Shown: piece by piece, positions 48,732 to 61,500 of the stretch
How positions within the stretch are numbered: position 1 is the first letter of the stretch
Layout: every line of letters begins with the position of its first letter
Assembly (NCBI RefSeq): GCF_051020765.1
Contig: NC_134943.1
Location: 11,594,001-11,658,000 of the forward strand
DNA from: Lasioglossum baleicum
Lineage: Eukaryota; Arthropoda; Insecta; Hymenoptera; Halictidae
DNA: 64,000 bases
Direction: 5' to 3'
Position numbers and translations under genes: made by a program
Notes under the pieces: model-generated
What the model was told of the DNA's origin: nothing
The model's database searches: none
The model's input: only the letters and a program-made list of their open reading frames with translations

Positions 48732-48899
48732 TGAGGATTGCATGTATTCATCGTAAGAATAACTAGTTGCAATTTGAAACAGCGAACACAGTAGAAGGAT
48801 TCAAGAATAACGATATCGAAGAAAGAAATTCTGAAATAGCTCCTATTTCTTGCAACAGACGCAGACAATTTTTATTCTGCTTAAAGATCCAGGGTCTAA
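48732..48899. mobile_element. Short TIR-family element, decayed copy
   Basis: The right end CTTAAAGATCCAGGGTCTAA is preceded by ACGCAGACAATTTTTATTCT. The left part GCATGTATTCATCGTAAGAA matches the GCATTTATGACAGAAAT start of other copies. Lies 13 bp from the previous copy. Confidence 0.5.
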
Positions 48900-48967
48900 T
48901 GGTGACTTCTTTTACAAGATACGAGCAGAATAACTGGCACAGGAACGAGTAGAAAAATATTTAGTTT

Positions 48968-49462
48968 CAGGGAGGAGTATAAATAATGTATTCTATATGT
49001 ATTTTTACGACTTTTTTACCTGGGCCAATAACGAAAATTTGAAAGATGTGTTTGGTCAACTTGTATAATTTATTATACGCTCTGAAAATTTCGTTGAAAT
49101 TGGTTAATTGGTTTACGAGTTATAAACGATAAAAAATTGCAATTTTTACCACTTTTGATCGTTTATAACTCGCTAACCAATTAACCAATTTCAATGAAAT
49201 TTTCGGAGCGTATATAATTTATACCAGTTGACCAGACACATCTTTTGAAATTTGCTTATTGGGCCAGCTAAAAAAGTTGTAAAACTCAAGTTCCACTATC
49301 GTTTTTCACAAATCCGTCCAAATGCATTTTTTCAACATATTTTTTACACATTATTTACTAAACTAATTCTTCTACCCATACAGAGAAATCGAAGTCGTTT
49401 GGTCCATTCATAAAAATGTTGTTCTGATTTAACGTGTGTGGAATCAGTTATACTCCTTACTG
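48968..49462. mobile_element. 495-bp foldback element (CAG..AGGAGTATAA termini)
   Basis: Outer ends CAGGGAGGAGTATAA and (read inward) CAGTAAGGAGTATAA are inverted, with TA on the right side (49463-49464). An inner palindrome at about 49003-49285 pairs about 130-bp arms around ATTGCAATTTTTACC, with shared motifs GGGCCA, TATAATTTAT, AATTGGTTAA and GAGTTATAAACGAT. The 3' unpaired part is AT-rich. No coding capacity. The left TA has been lost or mutated. Confidence 0.8.
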
Positions 49463-49633
49463 TATGTGCAATTTGAAACAGTAAACACATTGAAAGAATT
49501 CAAGAGTATTTCTTGCTGAAGATTTTCATTTTTTTACGTTCAGTTTTCAACGTCTATTTATTAGACCGCAGGCTTTATGCATTTATCGCGAAAATAGATG
49601 CGTCAAACATAAGACTGTATTTTAACGATTTTG

Positions 49634-49847
49634 TTAACACTGAACCTACCACTGTCGGTCAAATGACCGGTTTTATATTTTTCATATTAGAATTATTGAA
49701 ATTATGGAGTTGCTTACACGGAAATTGATTCGATATACTTCTTTATCCAAGCACATATTGTAATAAAAACTGCACAAAATCTAAATAAATAGAGCCTTGT
49801 CACTTTTGTAAGGTAGAACATTTACTGCTCGGTAGGTTTAATGTTAA
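49634..49847. mobile_element. piggyBac-like MITE, copy 2
   Basis: Flanked by TTAA at 49634-49637 and 49844-49847. Inverted ends are TTAACACTGAACCTACC and (read inward) TTAACATTAAACCTACCGA. It contains CGGTCAAATGACCGG near the left end and is in the opposite orientation to copy 1 at 631-915. It is 214 bp against 285 bp for copy 1, so one copy has an internal deletion or insertion. No coding capacity. Confidence 0.8.
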
Positions 49848-50544
49848 AATTACTAAAAGGGGATTCGCCACGTCTCACGGTTTATTTGGACAATTTTTAT
49901 ATTGCACAAAGATCCACAGTTTGACACTGTGTCCCGCAAATGCGTGTTGAACTTTCAAGTCGATTTTACTGCACAATGATAGCTGACGTCGGTATTGTTG
50001 AGGGGATTTTGTTGGTTAATAAAACGAGAGAGCAGCCGACGATTATTTTCCGCGGCGCTGTCGACCTGCATCGACGTGTACACCGTGCCGTTGCAATTGC
50101 GCTCTCGAGTGCATCGAACCCGCGTAGGTGAAAGTGAACCGAAGTTGTTCTCATACGCTTGCTCGTTCGCCGGAGTGCTCGCTTCTTTGTTAAACCGTCG
50201 TCGGTCCAAAGGTTAGAATCGAAATGCACGTCGCCGCGACGACGGTGCCGGGTTATCGCGATAGTTTCTGTGCGATCCGCGCGGGTGCAATCGCGGCCAG
50301 ATTAGCCACGATGCATATCGGGTAAGCAAGGAGCGCGGCGCGGCGCGGTTGCATATCCTTTTGTACGCGTTGGTGACTTCGCTAATCAACGATCTTAACG
50401 CAATACTATTTTTAGGCAATCTGTAACACGTAATCTTGCTTTATTTACCCGCTCTACGGACTCCAACTGTTTACTGTCACGAAGAAAGCATTCGTTTCAC
50501 AATTTTCCACTGCGTGCTCCCGTTAACGCTTCCACTGGGTCATC

Positions 50545-50735
50545 ACTATATTCTATGCAGTTATGACAAAAATTAGTAGCTGTAATTCGAAACGGTAAAA
50601 ATATTCGAAGAATTTGCTCTCATATTATTTTCAACCTATTAAACATATTTTGAAAGAAAATCAATTTCTATCTCACTCCAGTTTGTTGCAATCCAGGTGG
50701 AAAATTTTATACTTTACATAAAGATCTGCTGTCTA
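50545..50735. mobile_element. Short TIR-family element, copy
   Basis: Left part CTATGCAGTTATGACAAAAA; right end CATAAAGATCTGCTGTCTAG. It carries the CTCCAGTTTGTTGCAATCCA core. It forms a head-to-head pair with the next copy. Confidence 0.65.
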
Positions 50736-50739
50736 GTCT

Positions 50740-50903
50740 AAATCAATTTTTATTGCAATTTAATCGAACAGTCCTGATTTTCTTCCTGAATTGCAACAAA
50801 CTGGAGTGAAATAGAACATTATATTTAAGTTCTTCTAATGTTTCTGCTGTTTTTAAATCACACGTACTCATTTTTGTTATAAATGCGTAAAATCCACTGT
50901 CTA
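50740..50903. mobile_element. Short TIR-family element, inverted copy
   Basis: Opposite orientation to 50545-50735: TTGCAACAAACTGGAGTGAA, then CTCATTTTTGTTATAAATGC, then AATCCACTGTCTA. The two together make a large palindrome-like arrangement. Confidence 0.6.
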
Positions 50904-53900
50904 ATAAACATCAATAAAAACGATTGATAATTGATCAAGGAGTGTCGGAGAACATTTTCAGAGCAGCAACTCGACAATTGCGGTTTTCGAGAGTCCCTCG
51001 CGCTGAAATTCCGGAATGGGTCACCGATCTACGGGAAGATCGATGCGGGATCACTGGTAAAGATCGAAAGCGATCGTCGGTCGCGTCGTGGGCGCGTGCA
51101 AATGCGTGGAAAGAGCAAATGCGAGAGAGGCTCGCCTAGCAATATCACGTGCCGCGCGCACGCTCGGCTGACTCTTCTAACGCCTTACAGGCTTATGCAA
51201 TTGAGTCTCGTTCGAGCTTTTAAGTCTCGTCCTCGTAAGCCGATCGGCAATCACGAGGAGAACTGTGTTGCTTCGCCACGCCATTATCCGGCTCTGTACG
51301 TGGCTGCGAAATAATATCATTTATTCCGAACCGAAGCTATTCGATCGATTTTCTTTTTCATCCCCGTAGCCTTCTCGCCGAGTCGCTGTGTATCGGATCT
51401 TCCTTTTTACCTCCTCCTTTTTTTTTTAGAGGGAACCGAGGTAACCTGAGGACCCTCCAGCAACCCCTTGCATCTAGAGCACAGCACTGCGTTAGCATTA
51501 TTTCGCTTTTGATGTTATTCCGGAATACGTTCCGATGTAGGGCCTCCTTAACCCTTGGCGCGAACACTCGGGTCACGTGGGCACGCGTGTTTCTTTTCTG
51601 GCGCCAGTGAAAAAATCAGAGGAGATTCCTTTTTTTATTGCAAGATTTTTCAAATAAGTCCGAAAGAAAGATTTCTCATACTTGAGAAATTGTTGGTGTT
51701 TAAACAGCAGTGAGTTCCTTAAAACAAATGGTACAACAATAATCTTGGCCTCATTTTAAAGCTTCAGACTTCTACTTGCACTAACCATCGATCATTTTAG
51801 CCTGAGACAATTTCGTAAGCGACGTAGCACGTGGAAAACTGAAGACCTGTTTTAAAATCATTGAAAAATTTCATTTGTGAATGAATCTTTCATATGTTTG
51901 AAGATTAAAGTCTCCTCTTCACGATGACACCAAAAAACTTGATGTACGATATTTTTCAGACGTTCTATCAACGTTTAAAGGAAAGGTGTGCAAATCCAGT
52001 TCCACTGTTCGCTTTTCCCAGAAAGTGCAAGGGTGTAACAATTGAAACAGAACGGTAGGATATATTTACAGCGAATTACGTGCAGGTAATGGGACATTAG
52101 TCGCTCGTTTTTGGTCAAGAAAAACCTACAATTGTTCAAGACGGATCACCGACGTTTTTCTTTTTCGCAGCGAATCGAGTTTTAAGTTTTCGAAATTGTT
52201 AACCGCGACTTCGGTTAATGTTCGCTAATGAATAATAGATCGAGTTAATGACAGACAATTTGGGTATCTCTCGGATCAGCGCACGCGAATATGTTATTTC
52301 TACTTCTTCGGATGTTTCTGCGACAACGAGCGCCGACGATATTTCGCGGAAAGCTCGCGCCTGAAACTTCAGCGATTGCCAACGCAGTGCAAGTATTAAT
52401 CTTTCGCTCGATACGGAGTCAGCCCGCGCAATAAAGAAGCACGTTCACATGACTCATACAATTTTACGATGAAACAATACACGGTTTTCCGATAAAGATT
52501 ATCTTGCAGATACGTGCCGAGAATTTTAAACGTCGCAAAATGGTCAAGCTTGACAATGTTTCATTCGAATTCCTGAATGGATTAGATCATAATTTACACG
52601 CCAACAAAATTTTGGCAATTTGTTAGAACATCTGGAGGATTTAATCTTAAATTATATACCTACTTCACGAACAAATTGTAATGTTTTATATAAAAATTTC
52701 GCGAAACATTCAAAGACGCGCAAACTGGATTTTGAAATTCTCGCCTGGGTTCAATAATTTCGGAGAGACTCAATAAAATGGATTTTTCACCCCAACTTTC
52801 AGGGCTATTTTCACCCCCTTAACAAAAAGATACGTGTCAAATATTTCTTTGAGTTCGATATCATACCAAGATTTCATTTAAAAACTGTCTTCTACGACAT
52901 TGTTTCGAATAAAGTCGTTTAAACCACTATCACTGCGAAGAAAATGATACGGCAAGGGGTTAAAAAGGAAATAGTCTTTCTAGAATCGAAACAATTTTGA
53001 CTTTCAACACCGACCACCATATAAAACAGTTCGGCACCGTCGTCGCACGTTGCAAAACGGATACGACGGACTTATTTCCATGCTGGGGACGACAAACAAG
53101 GTGAGAAACAAAACTTGCGGAGCTCCGAGCCTGCCTTAACGTTCCGGTACCCCGGGAAAATTCGGCGAGGGGGGGGGGGTTGAAATTTACATTTATCGGA
53201 TCCGAAAGGAAATATTATTCCATAGAATAAGGTCGGGTCCGGCGACGACGGGAGCGAGCCTCTTCAAACAGCAGCGTCTCGTTCCGCGAAGCTTGTCGCT
53301 TGAAAAACACCGTGCGGCCGCGTCGAACAAAAAGACAATCGATATCGATCAATCGCCGCGGTCCCGAGTCCCCGGGTTATTCGATTGAAACCGCTCGACT
53401 TGGTTCTCAGTTTTGCCCCCGAGGAACGAGAGAGCCGAGGATTGTTTTTGCCCATTATAATGTTGACGCGTTGAACAACACTTCGCGGTTTCGAGCTCGC
53501 CATCGCGGCCAATTATACGGGATGGACGGGGGGCAAAAGTACGCTGCGAGCGAACCGCTCTCTGTCTCTCTCTCTCTCTCTCCTTCTCTTTGTCTTTCTC
53601 TTTCTATCCCTCTTTGTGCGCGCTCGTCATCTGGCAACATTTCATGGCTGATCGACGGTGACCGCGCCTCCACCGACGATTTCTTTGTTAGAAAATCCAA
53701 CGATGTTCTCGAAAAACGTTCACGCAATTCGACAGACCTCTATACCAGGCGTTTATTCGATTACTGGTCCGAGTAGCCCCGCCTGGGAATCGATACATTG
53801 TGGCTGCGAAGTGAACCGTCAACCCCTTATGATTTTTTGTCCCCAGTATCCCTCCATTGTCAATAATTTGATCCTTTCACGCTTCTCGGAAATCGTTACG

Positions 53901-54095
53901 TGAAAGAATCCGCAATTATTCACTCGGCTACAAGTTAACCCTTGGACTGTGCTCGACGTCAGTGGATCAGGAAATGTAAATTCAGTGGCATTTGATACTG
54001 CAAAGAGTTGGTTACTCTTTTCTGAAACTGAATATTTTTCTACTTGATCTTGCGCTATTTGTTCTACTCGTATCTTGTAAAAGAAGTCACCATTA
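50904..54095. other. Gene-free stretch, nothing firm
   Basis: It contains a G12-type run at about 53169-53180 and a CT tract at 53562-53610. Frames at 50924-51314 and 53300-53776 show no domain. The TTTTTCACCCC-type text at 52785-52825 may be old transposon DNA. Confidence 0.5.
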
Positions 54096-54400
54096 GACCC
54101 TGGATCTTTCTGCAGAATAAAAGTTGTCCGCATTTTCAGCGAGAATTATTCTAAAAGTTTTTCAATGTGTCCACTGTTCCGAATTGCAACTAATTACTCT
54201 TACGATGAATACGTGAAATCTTCAGTGTGGTCGTCATTAGACAGCGGATCTTCATGCAAAATAAACATTATCTACCTGAATTGCAACAAGCTGGAGCGAA
54301 ATAGAAATTTATATTCTTTCTTAATACATAATTTGTAAATTCTTCGAATGTTTGTACTGCTTTTCTTCGTTATCTCGATCATTAAAAATAAATAACCGAA
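54096..54400. mobile_element. Two short TIR-family copies in tandem
   Basis: A left end TAGACCCTGGATCTTTCTGC at 54096 and a second left end TAGACAGCGGATCTTCATGC at 54238. The second is followed by TTGCAACAAGCTGGAGCGAA. Right ends are degraded, so the boundary at 54400 is approximate. Confidence 0.5.
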
Positions 54401-56179
54401 AGACTCGTTCTAAATGAACCAGCCTGTAGAAAACAATAGATACAAAGGGTTAAAATGTTTAAAACGATAGAGCGGCCGGTTAAAGAGCCGAATCAGAGTC
54501 GCTGGGAGATGAATAATCGAAGTTGAGTGGTTTAAATAGAACGGAGTCGTCGGATCGTCCCGCGGAACCGAGAATTTAGTTACGGGTCCTGATTATGAGT
54601 TTCATCGGCGATGTTTTGCGCGCAACACTGTAGAACCGAGGGAAGAAAGTTCTTTGTTCGCCGGGCCGGAAGTTTGGCAAACGAAATTGGACGATAAGAA
54701 GTTTTAAATCCGCGCGCGCGGTTAAATAATAACATTAACCGAGGAAGGGAAGGAATTTCTTCGTTGTTAAGTTACGTTGCGTTACCGCGATATCTTGTTA
54801 AGCAATTTCGCTTTACCTTCGAACGACCAAAGTTGTCACGACTGTTTGATATATCTTTGCCAGCGCTGATTAGCAATTATTAGAGGGCTTTGCGCGTTTA
54901 CGACCTTGCGAAATGTAACGAAAGAAACGGTGTAACGGCGGGCGGCCAACTTCTTATTTTGCTTTTCCGGACAGATCCTCAGTCTGATTATGCATGGGCG
55001 AGTTTGAAATTTTTATTGAACTCTGATTCGATGATAAAATGATGGAATAAAACGCGAACTGTGTTGCAAAGCTCCGATTTTACCTGCCATTCGCAGTCTA
55101 ATAATTATGTATGAACCAGTGCTTCGATTTTTATTGAATAAAATAATGAAACAATCGAACGAAATCGATGTGAGGTTTCCCGTTATTCGATCCCAGAAGT
55201 TATCGCGTTACATATTATTTTCGTTTAATTCAATCTTCGAGAGTATCCATTTGCATGCAACATTCCGGCGTTGAATAAATTCCGGGAAATTGAGGTTCAC
55301 ATAACTATACATATTAGCTCGTTCGGAAAGTCATTTCGTTTCGCCGGGAGAAAATTAAATCCAATGTTTTACTATTTAGAATGAGTTCCGTAGCATTTTA
55401 TTCTAACGATCTTTTCTGAATTTCTGTTTTCTATTAGCAAAGAATATTTGAATATGGAATATTTTTCTTTTGCATCAAAATCCGCAATAAACGAAATTAG
55501 GTTCGAAGAAATATTTTCGAAGATAAGCAGTTCTTACAAAATTGAACGCTGAACGTAGCCTTTTGAAAATGATTAGACTGAATTTATTTAATCTCTATGA
55601 CTCTCCAGCGATTGAAGAATAAGCGTTTCAAGGATCAACAATTTGTCCTAGCTCGATTAACATCGTTCGTCCCGGGCTGATGAATAAATCAGTTGCCGCG
55701 AGTAATTAATTGAAAAGTCTGGCGACAAAGCCAGCCGCGTAGCAAGACGAAGAAGAAGCTGTCGGACGGCTTGTTGATCGAGATGACAGCATCGAATTAA
55801 CCGAACGTTTCGTGTCGTCGGTTTACTGCATTAACAGGCCACGCATCGATAATTTATGATCGACACCATCTAGATTCGATGCAAATTACGATTACATCGT
55901 AATTCGACATCGACGAGTCGCATTATCGATTCATGACAACGGAATTGTTCTCTAACGATCCTCCCGTTCTCGACTTCCTCCTCCCCGCGATACTCGGGGA
56001 TCGGTTCTTTATTTCCGGTTCAGGCACCGCGTCGGACGGATTGAAATTTCTTCGAAATTGTCCAATGAATTTTTACTCTCCTGGCATTTGCATGAATTGG
56101 AAATTGTATTTTCTTTATACCGTGATTTTTCTGCCGCACAGTCAGAATTTAAATCTCGATTTCCATCCCGTTCTTTTTT

Positions 56180-56210
<31 letters not shown>

Positions 56211-57011
56211 GTGTAATAAATCAATTGCAGAACTAATTGAACTTCTACTCGATTCCGGTTTTTGTAATCTACAACATTTGGCTTGCAGATTTCATGCATT
56301 TGTTGCAGACGCAGGGGCTGGTACAACGGAGAACGTAATCACTGGATTGTGTGTGCGGATTTTATGCGTTTATGGTAAAAGTGAGTAGGTGATACACGAA
56401 ACGGTAAATATGTTAGCATTCGTAATATGTAGCGTTTTATTTGCCAACATGTTCACTGCCAAATTGGACCCACAGGATCCAACAAAGTAATTTCATTCGC
56501 GAAATAAAAACTGGGTGGATCAAATTGCAGTTTTAATTGTAACAAAAACATATCCACGATTCTCATCGAATGTTTTCCACCGAGGCCAGTCATCAGTGTC
56601 GGTTGAAAATGTTTTATAAATACTCTACTAAAACCCTATCGAATAACTCTATTAAAGTCATCAATGATATAATTATCATTATACCCTGCAATCGATGCAG
56701 CCATTTTTATTATTACCACGCTTAAAATCTTGTAATCGAATTTTAAACCTCTTCCCGTAGTCCAATCTTGCTGAAATTTTCTATACACACTTGCTTCCGA
56801 TGACAATAAAAGTAGAAAATAAAATATGTAGAAACAGTTGTTAAAAACCACGCTTATATCAAAATGCACTAAGAAGGAGAAAATAATTTTTTTCCTGGTT
56901 CTCCATAAAATACTGAATCCAGTGAAATGATTAATAATATTTTTCCCCAAAATTTTAAGCGATTGGTTCAAAATTTCTTCTGTTATTAAATTAGTGTCGG
57001 GATAGATAGAA
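54401..57011. other. Gene-free stretch, nothing firm
   Basis: Decayed TIR-family pieces may occur at about 54980 (CAGATCCTCAGTCTGA), 55085 (TTCGCAGTCTAATAA) and 56355 (TGCGGATTTTATGCGTTTAT). A CT/TG tract lies at 56184-56212. The 151-codon frame at 55933-56388 crosses this tract and has no domain. Confidence 0.45.
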
Positions 57012-57138
57012 AAATTTAATAGAAATTTTAAAGAAACCATGACATTAGTGACTATAAATAAAAGCGTTTAGTGCTCCACGCTTTTAATTTTACAGTCGCT
57101 GATGTCATGATTTCATTTAAATTTATATTAAAAAAAGT
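57012..57138. repeat. Long hairpin (imperfect inverted repeat)
   Basis: The left arm 57012-57067 (TTAAAGAAACCATGACATTA, GTGACTATAAATAAAAGCGT) pairs with the right arm 57078-57138 (ACGCTTTTAATTTTACAGTC, GCTGATGTCATGATTTCATT). The inner 30 bp have mostly Watson-Crick or G-U pairs around a 10-nt loop, so a transcript would form a stable stem. It could be a foldback transposon core (weaker symmetry continues outward) or a small-RNA precursor. No expression evidence is available. Confidence 0.65.
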
Positions 57139-57829
57139 TAAGGTCGAAATAGATGACCCGTTTCACGCAATTCGTTCGAAAAGAGTTGTTCGATATTTTA
57201 TCCAAGGAGTAGCGAACCCGCCATTTATCCAAGATCAGTGTCAAACAAAAATGTTGGAAAAGGAAATGGCAGTGCAACTATGATGCATATACGTACACCA
57301 TTCACTCTCGCTCGCTCTCGCCCGTTCACTCCCACACCCGCTGTTATAATATACGATGCAGATCGCGAGGCACGTCCATCTCGACTGGCAGGATGATCGA
57401 GATCGCTGGTCGACTCGAAAATCAATTATTCGTCGGTGCACCGAAAATGCACATCAATCTTGTCATGACCGCTCGTTTGCTTCTCTTCAGCGGCGCACAT
57501 AGTTGCACAATCGGCCCTCTGTATTGGTGTACCTTTTCAAGTGGATCAGTTAACGGTGGCTGATGAGTACCGTGATGGATCACCGGATACCCTTTTTTAA
57601 GAATATTCAACGCGCGATCGCGTAGAAAAAAGAATTTACATGCATCGAAGCCGCGTCTACCGAACCTTCCACACAGTGTTCCACTCTTTCGACTCGTGTT
57701 CCTCCGCGAAATCATACTTTTGCTACCGGTTCTGCATCGATTGCAAGCTTCGCAAGGAACCGCGGTACTGCTAAAAGATACAATTATCTCTAATAATAAT
57801 TACAATTTATATCGCCATGATTCCAATAT

Positions 57830-58595
57830 ATTGGTAACATCCATCCCAATTAACACAACTCTGGGTTCAGAGCTTAGAGATCCAGTTGATCCTAACCCTC
57901 AAATTAAAAAAATCCTAATAGACAACGGCGCCACGGCCATATTTACCGATGCTAGCAAAATCGCTAATGCTGATTATGTTGGTTGTTCTTGTATTTGCTA
58001 CGACTTAAACATTCGTTTTAAAAAAAGTATCGATAGAAACGCGTCAATCTTTACGGCGGAATGCTTGGCCCTGTGCGACGCTATGGACATTACACTTCAG
58101 CATAGAAATCGCTCTTTTGCTATTTTTACTGATTCTTTGAGTGCCTTGCTTAGTCTAAATTCCATCAGCTTCAAAATCAGAACAAATCCTTTCATTCTCG
58201 AAATTAAAAAGAAGTATGTGAAATTCTGTCAGGACAACTGACATTCCATAAAATTTTTCTGGATCCCTTCACACATAGGAGTGTATGGAAATAAAGATGC
58301 GGACTCCCTCGCAAAAGCTGCCACATCTTCTAACTCAGCGGACATTTCTCAAGTTCCTTTCACCGATTTTACTTGCCACCTCAGAGGTAGCCTAAAAGGC
58401 ATTCTCAACACTCAATCCTCAATTACTGAGCAAGGCACCATCAAGGGTATACATTATGTCCAAAAAATCTACAAGAGAAATCAAACTCCCTGGTTTGCTC
58501 AAAATTTTGATGACTACATTAAAAGGGGTTTTATGTCCACAGTATACCGTATCAGGGCCAGTTATTATAATTTACATCTTCCAGCTTCGGAGTGA
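57830..58595 (+). pseudogene. Non-LTR retrotransposon ORF2 fragment, RNase H domain
   Basis: A reading frame with all the hallmarks of the RNase H domain of Jockey/I-type non-LTR retrotransposons. The catalytic aspartate is in IFTDASK, the glutamate in FTAECLALCDA, the second aspartate in AIFTDSLSAL, and the last in WIPSHIGVYGNKDADSLAKAA. A single in-frame TGA at 58239-58241 breaks the frame just before FFWIPSHIG, and the frame is otherwise intact on both sides. It ends near RIRASYYNLHLPASE, where the zinc-knuckle tail would normally follow. There is no reverse transcriptase or endonuclease upstream, so this is a truncated copy. The start is approximate, because the sequence upstream of about 57830 does not look like ORF2. 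Element family is not resolved beyond the Jockey/I group. Confidence 0.85.
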
Positions 58596-61500
58596 ATAAA
58601 TTGTTCAGGTGGTTAAATTTTGAAATGAAAGAGCAAGAAGGAAGAACTCTGCCGTTTCTTAATATTGCGTTCTCAAAACATTCAGGAGTGAAGTCAAGAG
58701 TTGCGTTAACATCGCCGCGAATTTTTCGCTGATTGATTGTCCTTGAGAAAAATGTCGCAAGCACCTCCGCACCCTAAAGGTCTGCCCACTCGAAAGGGGG
58801 TAAGAAAATCGTGGATTCGTTAAGGAACACGGTGTTTTGGCGACGCGGGGGGAGAGAGACTGGCAAATCGATGGCACTTTGGAAATCACAGAGACGGCAT
58901 CCGGGACTAAGGATCCTCTTCGTCGTCTCGTACAGCGAGGAACATTATTCAACGGGCCGTTTCAACGGGTTTTCCAGGGATCCGCGGGGCGCGGCGAGTC
59001 GAAGGATAAGTCGTCGGCGGCTGGTTAATTCATAAAGGGGGAAAATTCTTTGGCGCACCGTTATTCATTCGTCAAAGTTCTCCCCGGGCCAGTGACACTT
59101 TGCCGGCCTTTATTCGGAGCCGGCGCGTCTAGACGAAATTGAATTTAAATATGAATGCGGCCACGCGAGCACAGCATGCGCGCGGATCCACGTAACGCGC
59201 GTTTCACCCCGGATTGGTTGGATATTGAGTACGGTTTATCAGGTATTCTCTGCGCTTCCCACTCCACCCTTGTGCAACCACCCACACCCTGCCGATAGGA
59301 GCCTGCCTGCCGCTTTGCAGGAATTTTCATGGGAGAAATTACGGGTTTCTGCAAATTGCCACGGGGCCCGCCGCTTAATATTTCACGAGGAACGAAGATC
59401 GCCGGTATCCGGTATCAGTCTCTTCTGCGGGGGCTTTGTTTAATCTGTTTTCCGTGTCAGCTGTTCCGCCAGCAGGTTCCATCGAAACCGTGCACAGATT
59501 ATTCTTTTAAGCCTTTCCCTCTCATTGAAATTTAACGCGTTACTTGGGATCGTCCTTTCACCCTCGCTGGGTGGATTCATTCGCGTCCTCGCGCAATCAG
59601 TTCTTGTTGCTCTTGAACCTCTTTCAGATCAACGGGGTGGTCTTCTCATTGAACATGATCGACATCTAAATATGTTTTTAAGAAATTTGACTGAGGAACG
59701 CATAATCCAATCAATTTCTTTCGGAGCTGTTGTTGAAGAAAAAAAGACTACAAAACTGCTTAAGGAACGTAGACATCCCAGACTTCATCAACAGCCTCGA
59801 AAAGGTAGAACGTTCGCATACAGCGCAGCGTTAAAAATTCCCTCTCGGATTCTTTTTAGTATCATCTTCGTGTATGTTTCGTAGCTTGCAACCGAGTCCA
59901 ATTACTCTTCCCGCACATCCAGACACGTGTTTTAATACTTGCCAGTGTGTTTCCGTGGTTCATCTACGTCCTTCCGTAATTTTCCTCCGGTAATGCTGGC
60001 AGTTATGCAACTTTGTTCTCATGGTTTTGCCGCGGGACCGACGTCGAGCATTTCGACCTGAACTTCTCCGCGAGCGTACAGGACGTTGCAAAAAGATCCT
60101 GGAAGGTCCTCGTCGTGAGGGGTAAAAAATGCCTAATCAAGGAAGTAGCGTCACTTAGGGCGACAGTTTTACCGTCGCGGCGGTTCGAGCTAGTCGATTC
60201 GGTATAGTTTATGCCTACTTCAGCAGATTAAAGCGTACCCGGTGTTCTTCGTACGTGCGCGTGTATGGTCGGTGGTCATGGCTAAGAAAGTTCTCGTAAT
60301 TGTAATTGTATATAAACTTATATTTGTATAAGTATGTAATTGTATAAGTATGTAATGTAATTGTATAGCTTTAATTTCTTTGGAAGTTCTAATACTTCCC
60401 ACGGCGTCCGTTTCATTAAACGGTGTTGTTGTTTCGCTCGATTGTCAGACATAAGTGATATAAACGATTTCATACATATTTCATTTCGTCACATGAGCGA
60501 TTTTCTGCAGTTTAGTTTCCTAACGATGTACCGACAAGGGAACGATGTATGTAAAGATAGTTTTAGATATCGTATCATCCGATACCTTATATCACAGGCA
60601 GAAATCTTTGTGAATTAAACGCGTATCATTTCCATACAAAATGATTGAACAATTGCAAGGCGTAATTTGCACTATTCAGAAGCATAACTGCGACCTAGAT
60701 TGATCTTTTATCTAAAGAAAAACCTCGACTTTGCAATATCGCGAAATGAAAAGGCGCCATCCCGCACGCTCGCAATCCTGGAAAGGAGAACCCCTCCTCA
60801 AAATTTGAGACAGAATCGTGCTGTTCCCAGATTTGGCAGTAGTTAAAAGCCTGGACGTCAGACTATCGCCCGAAAATTTCCAGCCCGGGTCCGTCCCGGT
60901 TCCATTTTTCACGCGATAGATAAGACCCAATCCAATTCGCACGACCGCCCCTGCAACCCCATGAGTTATAGAAGCTTTATAATTTACGGTATTACGACAT
61001 TACGGAATTCTTATGGGCGAATATATGCGGCAGGCTATATCTACTTCGCTGTTCCCGGGCCAGAGAGCTGGCAGAAAGGTTCGTTCCGACATAGAAATCA
61101 AGGTCTGCATTAAGGCAGTAACTTACGGTAATACTTCTTTCCGGCAGCGATATTTCTCTGGCAACGTGGCTCGCCATTCAACTTTATTAAACGGACTCTC
61201 TCTCCCTTTTCAGTTTTCTGAGGCCGTGGTTTGCTCGATTGTCCATTTTATGCGGACTTCGGAAACGGTGGATCTTGGTGCTTAACCCTTCGGAACCGTC
61301 GCCTATGTGATTTTATGTCGTCTATCGTTCTTCCCATTGATCCCACAAGAATATACACAAACTTGAATTTTTAAAGACTATCGCGTAGAAACTGGAATAA
61401 GAGACATTGTTTTAGTTGATTAAAAAGTTCACTCCGGTGGAGAAGAAATTGACGCAGCGAATAAAAAACATGTCGCAAGAATTCTATGTACGAGAAAACT

